Shown here piece after piece: positions 17,683-26,097 of a DNA stretch of 64,000 bases (position 1 is the first letter of the stretch; every line of letters begins with the position of its first letter). The notes under the pieces are model-generated. The model did no database searches. It saw nothing but the letters and a program-made list of their open reading frames with translations, and was not told the origin of the DNA. The position numbers were made by a program, and so were the translations under genes. The stretch comes from Vulcanimicrobiota bacterium (lineage in GTDB: Bacteria; Vulcanimicrobiota; Xenobia; Xenobiales; JADMJV01): NCBI GenBank assembly GCA_017307785.1, contig JAFKGI010000020.1, positions 62,001 to 126,000 of the forward strand, given 5' to 3'.

Positions 17683-18240
17683 CACCAACTGCCCGCCTCC
17701 AGCCGAGGCAAAACACCCTCTCCAGCCGGGCATCACCAACTGCCCGCCCCCAGCCGAGGCAAAACACCCGCCCCAGCCGGGCATCACCGCCTGCCCGCCT
17801 CCAGCCGGGGCAAAACACCCCCTCCAGCCGGGCACCACCCAACTGCTCGCCCCCAGCCGAGGCAAAACACCCGCCCCAGCCGAGCACCACCGCCTGCCCG
17901 CCCCCAGACGAGGCAAAACACCCGCCCCAGCCGGGCACCACCGCCTGCCCGCCTCCAGCCGAGGCAAAACACCCTCTCCAGCCGGGCACCACCGCCTGCC
18001 CGCCTACAGCCGAGGCAAAACACCCTCTCCAGCCGGGCACTACCAACTGCCCGCCTCCAGCCGAGGCAAAACACCCGCCCCAGCCGGGCATCACCAACTG
18101 CCCGCCCCCAGCCGAGGCAAAACAGCCGCCCCAGCCGGGCATCACCAAACTGCCCGCCCCCAGCCGAGGCAAAACACCCGCCCCGGGCGAGCACCACCGC
18201 CTGCCCGCCTCCAGCCGAGGCAAAACACCAGCCCCGGACA
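17683..18240 (+). repeat. Eleven-copy 51-52 bp tandem array with hairpin potential, non-coding
   Basis: This stretch between the giant gene and the next signal-peptide gene holds eleven copies of one unit. The common mark CAGCCGAGGC ends near 17,760, 17,863, 17,965 and so on, at steps of 51 bp with two steps of 52 bp. The 52-bp steps break the reading frame, which argues against coding. Many copies contain GCCTCCAGCCGAGGC, a perfect 5-bp stem with a 5-base loop. TGCCCG at the start and CGGGCA near the end of a unit can pair as an outer 6-bp stem. No variable spacers are present, so this is not a CRISPR array. Nothing else is seen between 17,681 and 18,282. Confidence 0.85.
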
Positions 18241-18282
18241 AACACCAAAAAGGAAAGCCCCACGGCAAGCGAAGCCACATCC

Positions 18283-18951
18283 ATGAAGAAGTTGACCATC
18301 GCCCTCTTACTCCTGGCCGGCCTCGCCAGCGCCAAACCCGCCTTCGAGACCAAGAAGCTCAGCGAATCCGGCAAAGCCACCGCCAAGACCATGGGCTACA
18401 ACGCCTCCGTCAGCTACCCCAACTGCCCCGCCGGAGCAGCCATGGCCCGCACCGAAATGGCCTCCTTCCACAAAGACCTCGCCGAAATGGGGCCCGCCTC
18501 CGACCCCACCCGAAAAGCCAGCCTCGACCTCAGCTACGAAGTCCTCTACAACGGCCCCAGCCTCACCACCGCCTACATCAGCGGCATCGCCGACTTCGCC
18601 GGGGCCCACCCCTCCACGCTGCAGCGCGCCCTGCTCATCAGCCCTCAGGGCGCCGCCATCCAACCCGCCCAGTGCTTCCAAAAAGGCTGGCTCACCGCCC
18701 TGCGCGACTACTCAAGGCCCATCCTGAAAAAGCGCCTCAAAGACGGCGACCCGGACTGGATCACCAAAGGTACGGAAGCCACCGCGGACAATTACAAAGT
18801 CATCCTGCCCCAGGCCAAACAGCTCAAAGTCATCTTCACCGACTACCAGGTCTGCTCGCACGCCGAAGGCCCCCAGGAAGTGCTGATCCCCTACTCCGCG
18901 CTGCGCCAACAAATCAATCCCAAAGGACCCCTGGCCTTCGCCCTCCAATAA
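18283..18951 (+). CDS. Exported DUF3298/RsiV-like protein
   Basis: The 222-residue product has a clear Sec signal, MKKLTIALLLLAGLASA. The mature part resembles the DUF3298 domain of RsiV-type and PdaC-type extracytoplasmic proteins. The central part has a Tyr-rich strand followed by a helix with WLTALRDYSRPILKKRL, and near the C-terminus IFTDYQVCSHAEG and EVLIPYSAL take the place of the family's FxxYxVxPYAAG and IPY elements. I chose the ATG at 18283 because the signal peptide starts there; the open frame continues upstream through the 51-bp array only by chance. The radical SAM gene begins 8 bp downstream. Role probably at the cell envelope, otherwise unknown. Confidence 0.7.
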   Translation: MKKLTIALLLLAGLASAKPAFETKKLSESGKATAKTMGYNASVSYPNCPAGAAMARTEMASFHKDLAEMGPASDPTRKASLDLSYEVLYNGPSLTTAYISGIADFAGAHPSTLQRALLISPQGAAIQPAQCFQKGWLTALRDYSRPILKKRLKDGDPDWITKGTEATADNYKVILPQAKQLKVIFTDYQVCSHAEGPQEVLIPYSALRQQINPKGPLAFALQ

Positions 18952-18958
18952 AAACAAC

Positions 18959-20503
18959 TTGAGCGACATTCTGCTGGTGGCGTTGAACGCCCGTTATCAT
19001 CACACTTCCTTCGCCCTGCGCTACCTCAAGGCCAACCTTGGCGACCTCGAGGAGCGCTGCCAGCTGCTCGAATTCACCCTGGAAGAACGCGCCCTGGACT
19101 GCGTGGAAAAGATCCTCCTGCACCAGCCCAAGCTGGTCGGCTTTTCCGTCTACATCTGGAACACCACCCAGACCCTCGAAATCGTCCGCATCTTGCGCAA
19201 AGTCCAACCAGACCTGCCCATCGTCGTAGGCGGCCCGGAAGTCAGCTACGAATGGGACCAACAGGAAATCGTGCGCCTGGCCGACTACCTCATCACCCAC
19301 GAAGGCGAAGTGGCCTTGCGCAACCTGGCGACGCAAATCCTCGATGGTCAACCTCCGCAACAGAAGATCCACGCAGGCGGACAGCCACCCATCGAACAAA
19401 TCGCCCTCCCCTATCGCCTCTACAGCGATCACGACCTGCAGCATCGCGTCGTCTACGTCGAGGCCTCACGCGGCTGCCCTTTCCGCTGCGAATTCTGCCT
19501 CTCTTCACTGGACAAACTGGTGCGCTACTTCCCGCTAGACACGCTCCTTCGAGAACTGGAAACCCTGCTGCAGCGCGGAGCCCGCCAGTTCAAGTTCATC
19601 GACCGCACCTTCAACCTGCGCCTGGAAGTCAGCCAGACCTTACTCAACTTCTTCCTGGAACGCTACACCCCGGATCTCTTCGTGCATTTCGAAATGGTGC
19701 CGGACCGCTTCCCGGAAGAACTCCGCCAGCTGGTGGCCAAATTCCCGCCCGGTGCCGTCCAGTTCGAAATCGGCATCCAGAGCTTCGATCCGGACGTCCA
19801 GAAAGCCATCAGTCGCCGCCAGGACATGCCCAAACTCGAGGACAACCTTCTTTACTTGCGAGAGCACACGGGAGTTCACATTCACGCCGACCTCATCGTC
19901 GGACTTCCCGGCGAAACTCAAGAGCAATTCCAAAAGGGCTTCGACCGCCTGGTGCAACTCAACCCCCAGGAAATCCAGGTGGGCATCCTCAAGCGCCTGC
20001 GCGGCACTCCCATTCTGCGCCACGACCAGGACTACGCCATGGTCTATTCCGATTCACCGCCCTACGAAGTGCTCAGCACCTCCGCCATCCCTTTCCTGCA
20101 GATGCTGGAAATGAAGCGCTTCGCCCGCTTCTGGGAAGCAGTCGCCAACCGCGGCCGATTCCCACGAATCCTGCCAATACTCCTGAGCAACAGTCCCTTT
20201 CAGAACTTCCTGGATTACACGCGCTGGGCCCTACCGCGCCTCAAAACCACCCGGGATATGCCCCACCTCAAGCTGGCCGAGATGATCTTCAACTACCTCA
20301 TCGAGGAGCGCAAGCTGGACCTGCTGACCACCGCCGAAGCCATGCTGCTCGACTTCACCGAAGACGGCAAACGCCACCCTCCCGGCTTCCTCTACGAACG
20401 CAGCGAAATCCCACGCGAGATGCTCAAACCGGCCAAAAGCCTGAAGCCCGCAAGCGCACTGCCGGAACGCCAGGCCCGCCATTTGGCCGCGGCCCAAAAG
20501 TAA
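18959..20503 (+). CDS. B12-binding-domain radical SAM protein
   Basis: This 514-residue enzyme has an N-terminal cobalamin-binding-like Rossmann domain (ILLVALNARYHH at the start, VVGGPE near residue 84) and a radical SAM core. The 4Fe-4S ligands are the three Cys of GCPFRCEFC near residues 174-182. QFEIGIQSF and LIVGLPGET near 270 and 320 are typical of the barrel. The C-terminal part resembles DUF4080. The substrate is unknown; members methylate or rearrange small molecules or RNA. The TTG start follows the previous stop by 7 bases and gives the N-terminus expected for the family. Confidence 0.88.
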   Translation: MSDILLVALNARYHHTSFALRYLKANLGDLEERCQLLEFTLEERALDCVEKILLHQPKLVGFSVYIWNTTQTLEIVRILRKVQPDLPIVVGGPEVSYEWDQQEIVRLADYLITHEGEVALRNLATQILDGQPPQQKIHAGGQPPIEQIALPYRLYSDHDLQHRVVYVEASRGCPFRCEFCLSSLDKLVRYFPLDTLLRELETLLQRGARQFKFIDRTFNLRLEVSQTLLNFFLERYTPDLFVHFEMVPDRFPEELRQLVAKFPPGAVQFEIGIQSFDPDVQKAISRRQDMPKLEDNLLYLREHTGVHIHADLIVGLPGETQEQFQKGFDRLVQLNPQEIQVGILKRLRGTPILRHDQDYAMVYSDSPPYEVLSTSAIPFLQMLEMKRFARFWEAVANRGRFPRILPILLSNSPFQNFLDYTRWALPRLKTTRDMPHLKLAEMIFNYLIEERKLDLLTTAEAMLLDFTEDGKRHPPGFLYERSEIPREMLKPAKSLKPASALPERQARHLAAAQK

Positions 20504-20648
20504 GTCAAGAAACTTCTCTCGAAAGCCCGACCGCTTGACGGATTGTTCATACTTCGGCAACAAATCCGCCACAATTTAGATACATAATCAGGGCACGGAA
20601 ACCGCTCGCAAGCGCGACGTCTCCTGTGTCTCAAGTGTGTGTGTGTGT

Positions 20649-20680
20649 AAAAGGGCCCCGCCAATAACGGGGCCCTTTTT
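20649..20680. terminator. Bidirectional intrinsic terminator
   Basis: A perfect GC-rich stem, AAAAGGGCCCCG pairing with CGGGGCCCTTTT, closes a 7-base loop and is followed by T-rich sequence on both strands. It sits between the convergent radical SAM gene and the PELDP-tailed protein gene, so it can end transcription from both. A short GT dinucleotide run precedes it at about 20,636-20,648. Confidence 0.92.
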
Positions 20681-20683
20681 GTT

Positions 20684-21331
20684 TTACCCGGAGCGCCGGC
20701 GGCCCAAGACGCCCAGCAACACGCCGCAAAAGAGCATCGGCACACCGCCCCGACTCGGGTCAAGCTCGGGAGCGCCCTCACTGCCGGCCACTACCGCCTG
20801 CAAGTTGAGGGTGAAACGCGTGTCCGCCGGAGTTGGCGAGTCGAACAAAACGCCGTAGGCGCCGCCTACGAAGCTGAAAGGGTTGCCGGCCGTGAAGGTG
20901 ACGATCGCATCAGGCTCGTCGGGCGAGCCGGGAGCTCCCACAAAAACAGAATTGCCACCTTCGCTGCTCTGCGTCAGGCGAAAAATGGACGGCGAAAAAG
21001 CGTCATCGTAAGTGACCTGGAAGGCCAACCGATAGGCACCGTTCCCCAGGCTGGTCACACTATCCGAGCCCAGCGAGCCGAAACTCGAAGTCGGCGGCGC
21101 ATCCCAATAGAATCGATGCTCTTCGCCCAGATAGTCGCCTGGACTGCCCGGGTCTTCGAAGCCAAACAACAGGTTGAACACATAGTTATCATTGAACGTT
21201 TGACTGGCCGGTCCCAACTGTACATCGGCGGTGACATTGTAAACGACCGGCGCGGCGAAGGCCGGCAGGCTCAGTGGAGCCAGTAGAAGAGCGGAAAGCA
21301 GCAATTTTGAGGCGGTGAAAGGGTTTCGCAT
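20684..21331 (-). CDS. Exported protein with PELDP-type C-terminal sorting signal
   Basis: The product starts with a Sec signal (MRNPFTASKLLLSALLLAP, cleaved near AFA). Its body is beta-rich with Gly, Ser and Asp. The tail has the tripartite layout of PEP-CTERM proteins: a Pro-containing box (PELDP), a hydrophobic stretch (VPMLFCGVLLGVLG) and a basic end (RRRSG). Such tails are cut by exosortase-type enzymes during surface sorting; no exosortase is in the window. I chose the ATG at 21331 for the signal peptide; a TTG at 21352 is the alternative. The function of the body is unknown. Confidence 0.7.
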   Translation of the reverse strand: MRNPFTASKLLLSALLLAPLSLPAFAAPVVYNVTADVQLGPASQTFNDNYVFNLLFGFEDPGSPGDYLGEEHRFYWDAPPTSSFGSLGSDSVTSLGNGAYRLAFQVTYDDAFSPSIFRLTQSSEGGNSVFVGAPGSPDEPDAIVTFTAGNPFSFVGGAYGVLFDSPTPADTRFTLNLQAVVAGSEGAPELDPSRGGVPMLFCGVLLGVLGRRRSG

Positions 21332-21397
21332 GACGGAGACAGCGCTTCGCAAGCGTACACAAGGCTCCTCTCCAGCAAAAGAATCTTGAGTCGACCT

Positions 21398-22732
21398 TTA
21401 TTCGAGTCGAGCCCGCACCCACTGCAGCGCTTCCTCCGAAGTGGCCAGCTCGCCCTCATCGCGCGCCTGCTCCACCCGAGCAATCCACTCCCCGACCGCC
21501 TTGCCCGGGGCCACGCCCAGAGCCAGCAGGTCCCGTCCGCGCAACAAATCCGCGCGGGCCATCTCCAGCACCGGATGCTCCCGCAACAAATCACCAAAAA
21601 TCCGGGTCGGCAAATACTCTCCTACGGGCACCCCGCGACCGCGCTGGTCCGACTCGCAGAGCGTCAGAAACACCGGCCAGGCCACATGGCCGACATCACG
21701 CACCAGACGCCGCAGGGCGTTGACCTGCTGGGACGGCGACATCTTGCCGCGATCCATCTCGCGCACCAACTGCATGGGCCGCATGTGTTTCGCCACGCAG
21801 TCCAGCACGGCCAGCTCGATCGCCTCTCCGAAAGAATGCCGGGAAAACCAGAGCCGGGCCGGCTTCAACCCGGCCCGCTCATGCCCGTGAGCCGAAATCC
21901 GACCATCCTCGCGAACGGTCGTGGACGGCTTACCCAGGTCGTGCAACAGGGCCGCCAGACCCAGCACCAGGCGGTCCTCGGGAGCCCCCAGGCGAGCCGT
22001 CTGGTCCAAAACCATCAACGTATGCACCCAGACGTCCCCCTCGGGATGATACTCCGGCTCCTGTTCACATCCGTGCAAGGCCCAAAGTTCCGGGTAGCAC
22101 CGCTCGATCACGCCCCAGTCGGAAAGCAACTGCAGGGCCAGGCTGGGGCGCCGCGGCAGCACCAGCAGCTTCTCCCACTCGCGAGTGACCCGCTCGCGCG
22201 GCAAACGCGGCAGCAAGTCCAGCACTCCGGCAATATCACCCAGCAGTGAAGCATCCACAGCCCACTCAAAGCGAGCGCAAAACTGAGCCGCTCGCCACAC
22301 CCGCAAAGGATCGGCGGCGATACTGCGGGGTCCGGCCGCTCGCAGCACTCCGGCCTCAATGTCGGCCCGCCCGCCCAGTGGATCCAGCAAAACTCCCGAC
22401 ACCACGTCCCAGGCGATGGCGTTACAGGTAAAGTCCCGTCGCCGGCACAGCTTCTCCCAATCCTCGCCCGGATCGACGCTCAGCTCGGTCCAGCCCAACC
22501 CCTCCAGGTCCACCAGCAGTAAGCCATAGGACTTACCCACCTGCTGCACCGGCCAGGGCAGGGCAGCCGCGACCTCCTCAGGGGTGGCCCCCACGATCTC
22601 CAGGTCCAGGTCCTTGCTGGCCACCCCGCGCAGGGCGTCGCGCACGCTGCCGCCCACCACCAGCAGGCGAGCCGTGGGGAAATGCGTTTCCAGCCAGCCC
22701 TGAAAGGGAAGCAAGTAGCTACAGTCGATCAT
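21398..22732 (-). CDS. cca: CCA tRNA nucleotidyltransferase with HD domain
   Basis: This 444-residue enzyme adds or repairs the 3' CCA end of tRNAs. VVGGSVRDAL at residues 25-34 is the nucleotide-binding signature, and D41 and D43 in DLDLEIVG are the catalytic carboxylates. RRRDFTCNAI near 97 and a following GG-R-DI segment complete the head domain. The HD motif is in LLHDLGKP near 260, so a phosphohydrolase activity is likely. The ATG at 22732 gives the usual start just before the nucleotidyltransferase fold. It is divergent from the aminotransferase gene across only 42 bp, so the promoters overlap. Confidence 0.9.
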   Translation of the reverse strand: MIDCSYLLPFQGWLETHFPTARLLVVGGSVRDALRGVASKDLDLEIVGATPEEVAAALPWPVQQVGKSYGLLLVDLEGLGWTELSVDPGEDWEKLCRRRDFTCNAIAWDVVSGVLLDPLGGRADIEAGVLRAAGPRSIAADPLRVWRAAQFCARFEWAVDASLLGDIAGVLDLLPRLPRERVTREWEKLLVLPRRPSLALQLLSDWGVIERCYPELWALHGCEQEPEYHPEGDVWVHTLMVLDQTARLGAPEDRLVLGLAALLHDLGKPSTTVREDGRISAHGHERAGLKPARLWFSRHSFGEAIELAVLDCVAKHMRPMQLVREMDRGKMSPSQQVNALRRLVRDVGHVAWPVFLTLCESDQRGRGVPVGEYLPTRIFGDLLREHPVLEMARADLLRGRDLLALGVAPGKAVGEWIARVEQARDEGELATSEEALQWVRARLE

Positions 22733-22774
22733 CGACAAAGAACGTAGCCGTAATTGCTTGAGGAGTAAACCCCA

Positions 22775-24091
22775 ATGACGTTGACCCTGCCCACCCTTTC
22801 GGAACACTACCGCCTGCGCCAGCCCTCGGCCATCCGCATCGCGTCCATGAAGTTCGCCGAGCGCAAGGACGGCACCGAAGCCATCAACGTCGCCATCGGC
22901 AATGTCTCGCTGCCCATGCATCCCGCCATGCAAAAGCGCATGAGCAGCCTCTCGGCCCAAGGCTCTCCCTTTGCCGACGGTGTGGTCAAATACACCGCCA
23001 CGGTCGGCGAAGCCGAAACCAACCAGGCTTTCCTTAACATTATCGCCTCCTCGGGCGCCTCCACCGAAGGCCTCTACTCGCAGGTCACCGACGGCGGCAG
23101 TCAGGGAATGGAACTGGTCATCCTGGGCGTGTGCGGCGCTCCCGGCACGGGCGAACGCCCGCTGCTGCTGATCGACGCCGCCTACACCAATTACCTCAGC
23201 TTTGCCGACCGCCTGGGTCGCTCCACCTGCTCCATTCAGCGCCAGCTGCAGCCCAACGGCAAGTTCTCCCTGCCCGGCGAAGCCGAAATCGAAGCCACCA
23301 TCCAGAAGCACAAGCCCGGCGCCCTGGTGGTCATTCCCTACGACAACCCCACCGGCCACCTTTACGACCGCGCCAGCCTGGTCGCTCTGGCCCGTCTGGC
23401 CGTCAAATACAACCTCTGGATCATCAGCGACGAAGCCTACCGAGAATTGTTCTACAACGGCGCGGAGACGCTGAGCATCTGGTCGATCACCGAAGCGGAA
23501 GTGCCCGGCATTCACGGCCGCCGCATCAGCATCGAAACGGCCTCCAAGGTCTGGAACGCCTGCGGCCTGCGCATCGGCGGACTGGTGACCGACAACCTGG
23601 AATTCCACCAGCAGGCCGTGGCCGAAAACACGGCCGGACTGTGCTCTAGCGCCATCGGCCAGTACATCTTCGGCGGCCTGGCCCACGAAAGCCACGACCA
23701 GCTCAAGCAGTGGTACGGCCAGCAGCGCGCCTATTACGCCGGCATGCTCAATCACTTCACCGAGACCACTCGCGCTTTATTGCCTGGCGTCATCGTAAGC
23801 AGCCCAGACGCCGCCATCTACTCGGCCATCGACGTGCGCGACATCGCCAAGCCCGGCTTCAACGCGCTGCAGTTCGTGCTCTGGTGCGCCCAGCACGGTG
23901 CCGTGGAAGTGGAAGGCAAGAAAATGACCGTGCTCACCGCTCCCATGAGCGGCTTCTACTCGGTGGCCAAAGGCGAGGTCAATCCGGGGGATACCCAGAT
24001 GCGCGTCGCCTACGTGGAAAGCCCCGAGCGCATGAAGCTGGTGCCCAAGGCCCTGGCCGAGCTGTTCAAGGCCTACGAAGCCACCCGCTAG
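22775..24091 (+). CDS. PLP-dependent class I/II aminotransferase
   Basis: The 438-residue product is a fold type I PLP enzyme. YDNPTGHLYD near residue 188 carries the substrate- and cofactor-binding Asn-Pro motif, WIISDEAYRE near 219 has the cofactor Asp-x-x-Tyr, and the Schiff-base Lys is in ETASKVWNACG near 257. The amino acid substrate cannot be told. An AGGAG ribosome site 9 bases before the ATG supports the start. Its TAG stop is inside a CTAG shared with the convergent regulator gene. Confidence 0.85.
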   Translation: MTLTLPTLSEHYRLRQPSAIRIASMKFAERKDGTEAINVAIGNVSLPMHPAMQKRMSSLSAQGSPFADGVVKYTATVGEAETNQAFLNIIASSGASTEGLYSQVTDGGSQGMELVILGVCGAPGTGERPLLLIDAAYTNYLSFADRLGRSTCSIQRQLQPNGKFSLPGEAEIEATIQKHKPGALVVIPYDNPTGHLYDRASLVALARLAVKYNLWIISDEAYRELFYNGAETLSIWSITEAEVPGIHGRRISIETASKVWNACGLRIGGLVTDNLEFHQQAVAENTAGLCSSAIGQYIFGGLAHESHDQLKQWYGQQRAYYAGMLNHFTETTRALLPGVIVSSPDAAIYSAIDVRDIAKPGFNALQFVLWCAQHGAVEVEGKKMTVLTAPMSGFYSVAKGEVNPGDTQMRVAYVESPERMKLVPKALAELFKAYEATR

Positions 24092-24540
24092 AGGCGGAAG
24101 CGGCCCGCTTCCGACGAGGCGACGAAGAACTCGCCCACCGACTTCAAGTTCTGCCAGATCAGGCGGATTTCTTTGGCTTCCTCCGGAGAAATCGCCTGGT
24201 CGTCGGCCAGGGAAGCGGTCACGCTGGAAAGCAGCAGTGAGAACTCGGAAACCATACGCTGAGTGGCCTGCAGCACCTCGACCGGCGAAGACAAATCGCT
24301 GGGCGGGTTGGCCACGTAGTAGCCGCCCGCTTCCTGGCACAGCCACTCCAATACCTGAACGCTCTTGGTCAGCTGCACCAGCTCCAGGACGCGATCCAGC
24401 GGATTGACCGCGCGCGCCCCGTCTTCGCCGTCGGGCTGGCACCACTTATAGACCATCGATTGGGAGAGCCCCAACTTATGGGCCGCCAGCTTGATGCCCA
24501 CCTCTTCCAGACTGGCCTTAAGAACTTCATGAGATTCCAT
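24088..24540 (-). CDS. Phage CII-type helix-turn-helix regulator
   Basis: This 150-residue protein has an N-terminal helix-turn-helix (LAAHKLGLSQSMVYKWCQP) followed by a helical region, in the layout of the phage regulatory CII-like family (CP76 type). No other phage gene is nearby, so it is probably a chromosomal regulator of unknown target. It is divergent from the endonuclease gene, with 106 AT-richer bases between the starts, and may control one or both neighbours. Confidence 0.6.
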   Translation of the reverse strand: MESHEVLKASLEEVGIKLAAHKLGLSQSMVYKWCQPDGEDGARAVNPLDRVLELVQLTKSVQVLEWLCQEAGGYYVANPPSDLSSPVEVLQATQRMVSEFSLLLSSVTASLADDQAISPEEAKEIRLIWQNLKSVGEFFVASSEAGRFRL

Positions 24541-24646
24541 CCGCCAACGTTCTCAATACACGCTCATCCCCCTCCCCATGGGAAGGCCGTCCGAAGGGTT
24601 ACAAAATAGCGACAAAACTTTTGCCAAAATAATTTACTCTTAGTTT

Positions 24647-25639
24647 GTGTCCCTGACGATTTCTCGCGAAAGCTACTTTACCCCGAGCCGCATCCCGGTT
24701 CAAATCGCGGCTTTTGACGACGTCACGGCCGGCCCCCAAGATCTCTTCAAGACCGCCGACCATCACGACGAAGTTCACCTAATGCCGCCGCCCGCGCGTG
24801 CACGCAATATGATCCAGACAGCCAATGGCGCCCGCCCCTATTATGACGCCAAAGCCGACGCCCAGGCTCAGGCCGCCTATTATCAAGATTTTACCCTCAA
24901 CACCGACGATGGCAAAGAGGCCTTCGAACTGCTCTCCGCCCTGGTCAAAGAAACCCACACCACCCTGCTCGAGTATCATCCCGAAAAATACGTCTACCCC
25001 TGGGTGGATCGTCGCCCCGACGGTCAGGTGCAAAGCATCTACAGCCCCGAGAGCCTCACCGAAATCTCCCCCGCCCGTCAGCGCGCCCTGGACAAGGCCA
25101 TGGCTCAGATGGTCAGCTTCGCACCCTTCGCCCCGGAAACAGTGGCCGCCCACGTTTCGCTCACCCAGTCAGCCGGCTCGCTCAACTGTGAACACGTCGT
25201 TCCCCAATCTTGGTACTGCGCCAAAGAGCCCATGCGCGGCGACCTGCATCATCTTTTCGCCTGCGACAGTCGCTGCAATAGCTACCGCGGCAATCGCCGC
25301 TACGTCGAGTCCAGCGGCCTGAGCAACGAAAAAGTGGCCAAATGCGGAATCCGCACCGATAGCGATAAAGGCTTCCAGCCCATGGCGGGCCACGGTGCCG
25401 TAGCCCGCGCCACCCTTTATTTCATGCTGCGCTACCCCAAGAAAGCCGCCGCTTACAGCGCCGACGACCTGGCCCTGCTCTTGAAATGGCACAAGCAAGA
25501 GCCGCCTTCACTCTACGAAAAGCACCGCAACCAGGCCATCGAAGAAATGCAGGGCAACCGCAATCCCCTGATCGATCACCCCGAGTGGGCCGAGAAAATC
25601 GACTTCACTCAGGGCGTACTCAAGAACCCGCGTCTATAA
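24647..25639 (+). CDS. Endonuclease I family nuclease without a signal peptide
   Basis: The 330-residue product matches the endonuclease I (EndA/NucM) family, non-specific nucleases of the beta-beta-alpha-metal type. The active site is NCEHVVPQSW near residue 180, with the catalytic His, and GDLHHLFACDSRCNSYRG near 200 is the second conserved block. Typical members are secreted or periplasmic, but this one has a Tyr/Pro/Arg N-terminus with no Sec signal and a DEVHL motif at residues 41-45. It may be cytoplasmic, or exported in another way. GTG start; a weak AT-rich promoter region precedes it. The end overlaps the convergent bcp gene by 6 bp. Confidence 0.8.
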   Translation: MSLTISRESYFTPSRIPVQIAAFDDVTAGPQDLFKTADHHDEVHLMPPPARARNMIQTANGARPYYDAKADAQAQAAYYQDFTLNTDDGKEAFELLSALVKETHTTLLEYHPEKYVYPWVDRRPDGQVQSIYSPESLTEISPARQRALDKAMAQMVSFAPFAPETVAAHVSLTQSAGSLNCEHVVPQSWYCAKEPMRGDLHHLFACDSRCNSYRGNRRYVESSGLSNEKVAKCGIRTDSDKGFQPMAGHGAVARATLYFMLRYPKKAAAYSADDLALLLKWHKQEPPSLYEKHRNQAIEEMQGNRNPLIDHPEWAEKIDFTQGVLKNPRL

Positions 25640-26095
25640 GGCCTTCAACGCGTCCAGCACTTGCTGGTCGTGGCCCTCGACGCTGACCTTTTTCCAGACT
25701 TTGGCCACCTGGCCCTGAGCATCGATCAGGAAAGTGGAACGCACCACTCCCATGCTTTTCTTGCCGTACATATTCTTCTCTCGCCAGGCGCCGTAGCTTT
25801 CGGCCACCGCGTGATCCGTATCGGCCAGCAGTGGAAAATTCAGCGAAAACTTATCCCGAAAGCGTCCGTGACTTTCTTCATCGTCCGGAGAAACGCCAAG
25901 CACCACCGCATCCTTCATCTCGCTCAAACGGTCGCGAAAGGCACAGGCCTCAGTAGTGCAGCCCGGGGTGTCATCCTTGGGATAGAAATAGAGCACTACC
26001 GGTTTGCCACGCAGCCCGCTCAGAGTCACCGTCTGACCGCGATCGTCTTTCACCGAAAAATCCGGAGCTGTCGCTCCCGCCTCAATCCAGTCCAT
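25634..26095 (-). CDS. bcp: Thioredoxin-dependent peroxiredoxin (BCP/PrxQ family)
   Basis: This 153-residue protein reduces hydrogen peroxide and organic hydroperoxides. The peroxidatic Cys is C46 in DDTPGCTTEAC, and C51 is placed as the resolving Cys five residues on, as in PrxQ proteins. The ATG at 26095 has GGAGAT upstream at good spacing, so the longer open frame is not used. It starts 2 bp after the CHAT gene stop and is probably the last gene of that operon. Confidence 0.92.
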   Translation of the reverse strand: MDWIEAGATAPDFSVKDDRGQTVTLSGLRGKPVVLYFYPKDDTPGCTTEACAFRDRLSEMKDAVVLGVSPDDEESHGRFRDKFSLNFPLLADTDHAVAESYGAWREKNMYGKKSMGVVRSTFLIDAQGQVAKVWKKVSVEGHDQQVLDALKAL

Positions 26096-26097
26096 TC

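Noticed and set aside
17683..18240. CRISPR array
   Set aside because: The 51-bp units are conserved over their whole length with no unique spacers, and no cas genes are present.
17620..18951. Single 443-codon gene joining the 51-bp array to the DUF3298-like protein
   Set aside because: The frame begins inside the previous gene and crosses the array by chance. A complete signal peptide starts at 18,283, which marks the true start.
22733..23755. N-terminal extension of the CCA-adding enzyme to 785 residues
   Set aside because: The extension is antisense to the aminotransferase gene and has no domain; the nucleotidyltransferase fold begins at the ATG at 22,732.
24088..24540. Prophage remnant suggested by the CII-like regulator
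   Set aside because: No integrase, structural or lysis genes, and no attachment repeats, were seen around it.
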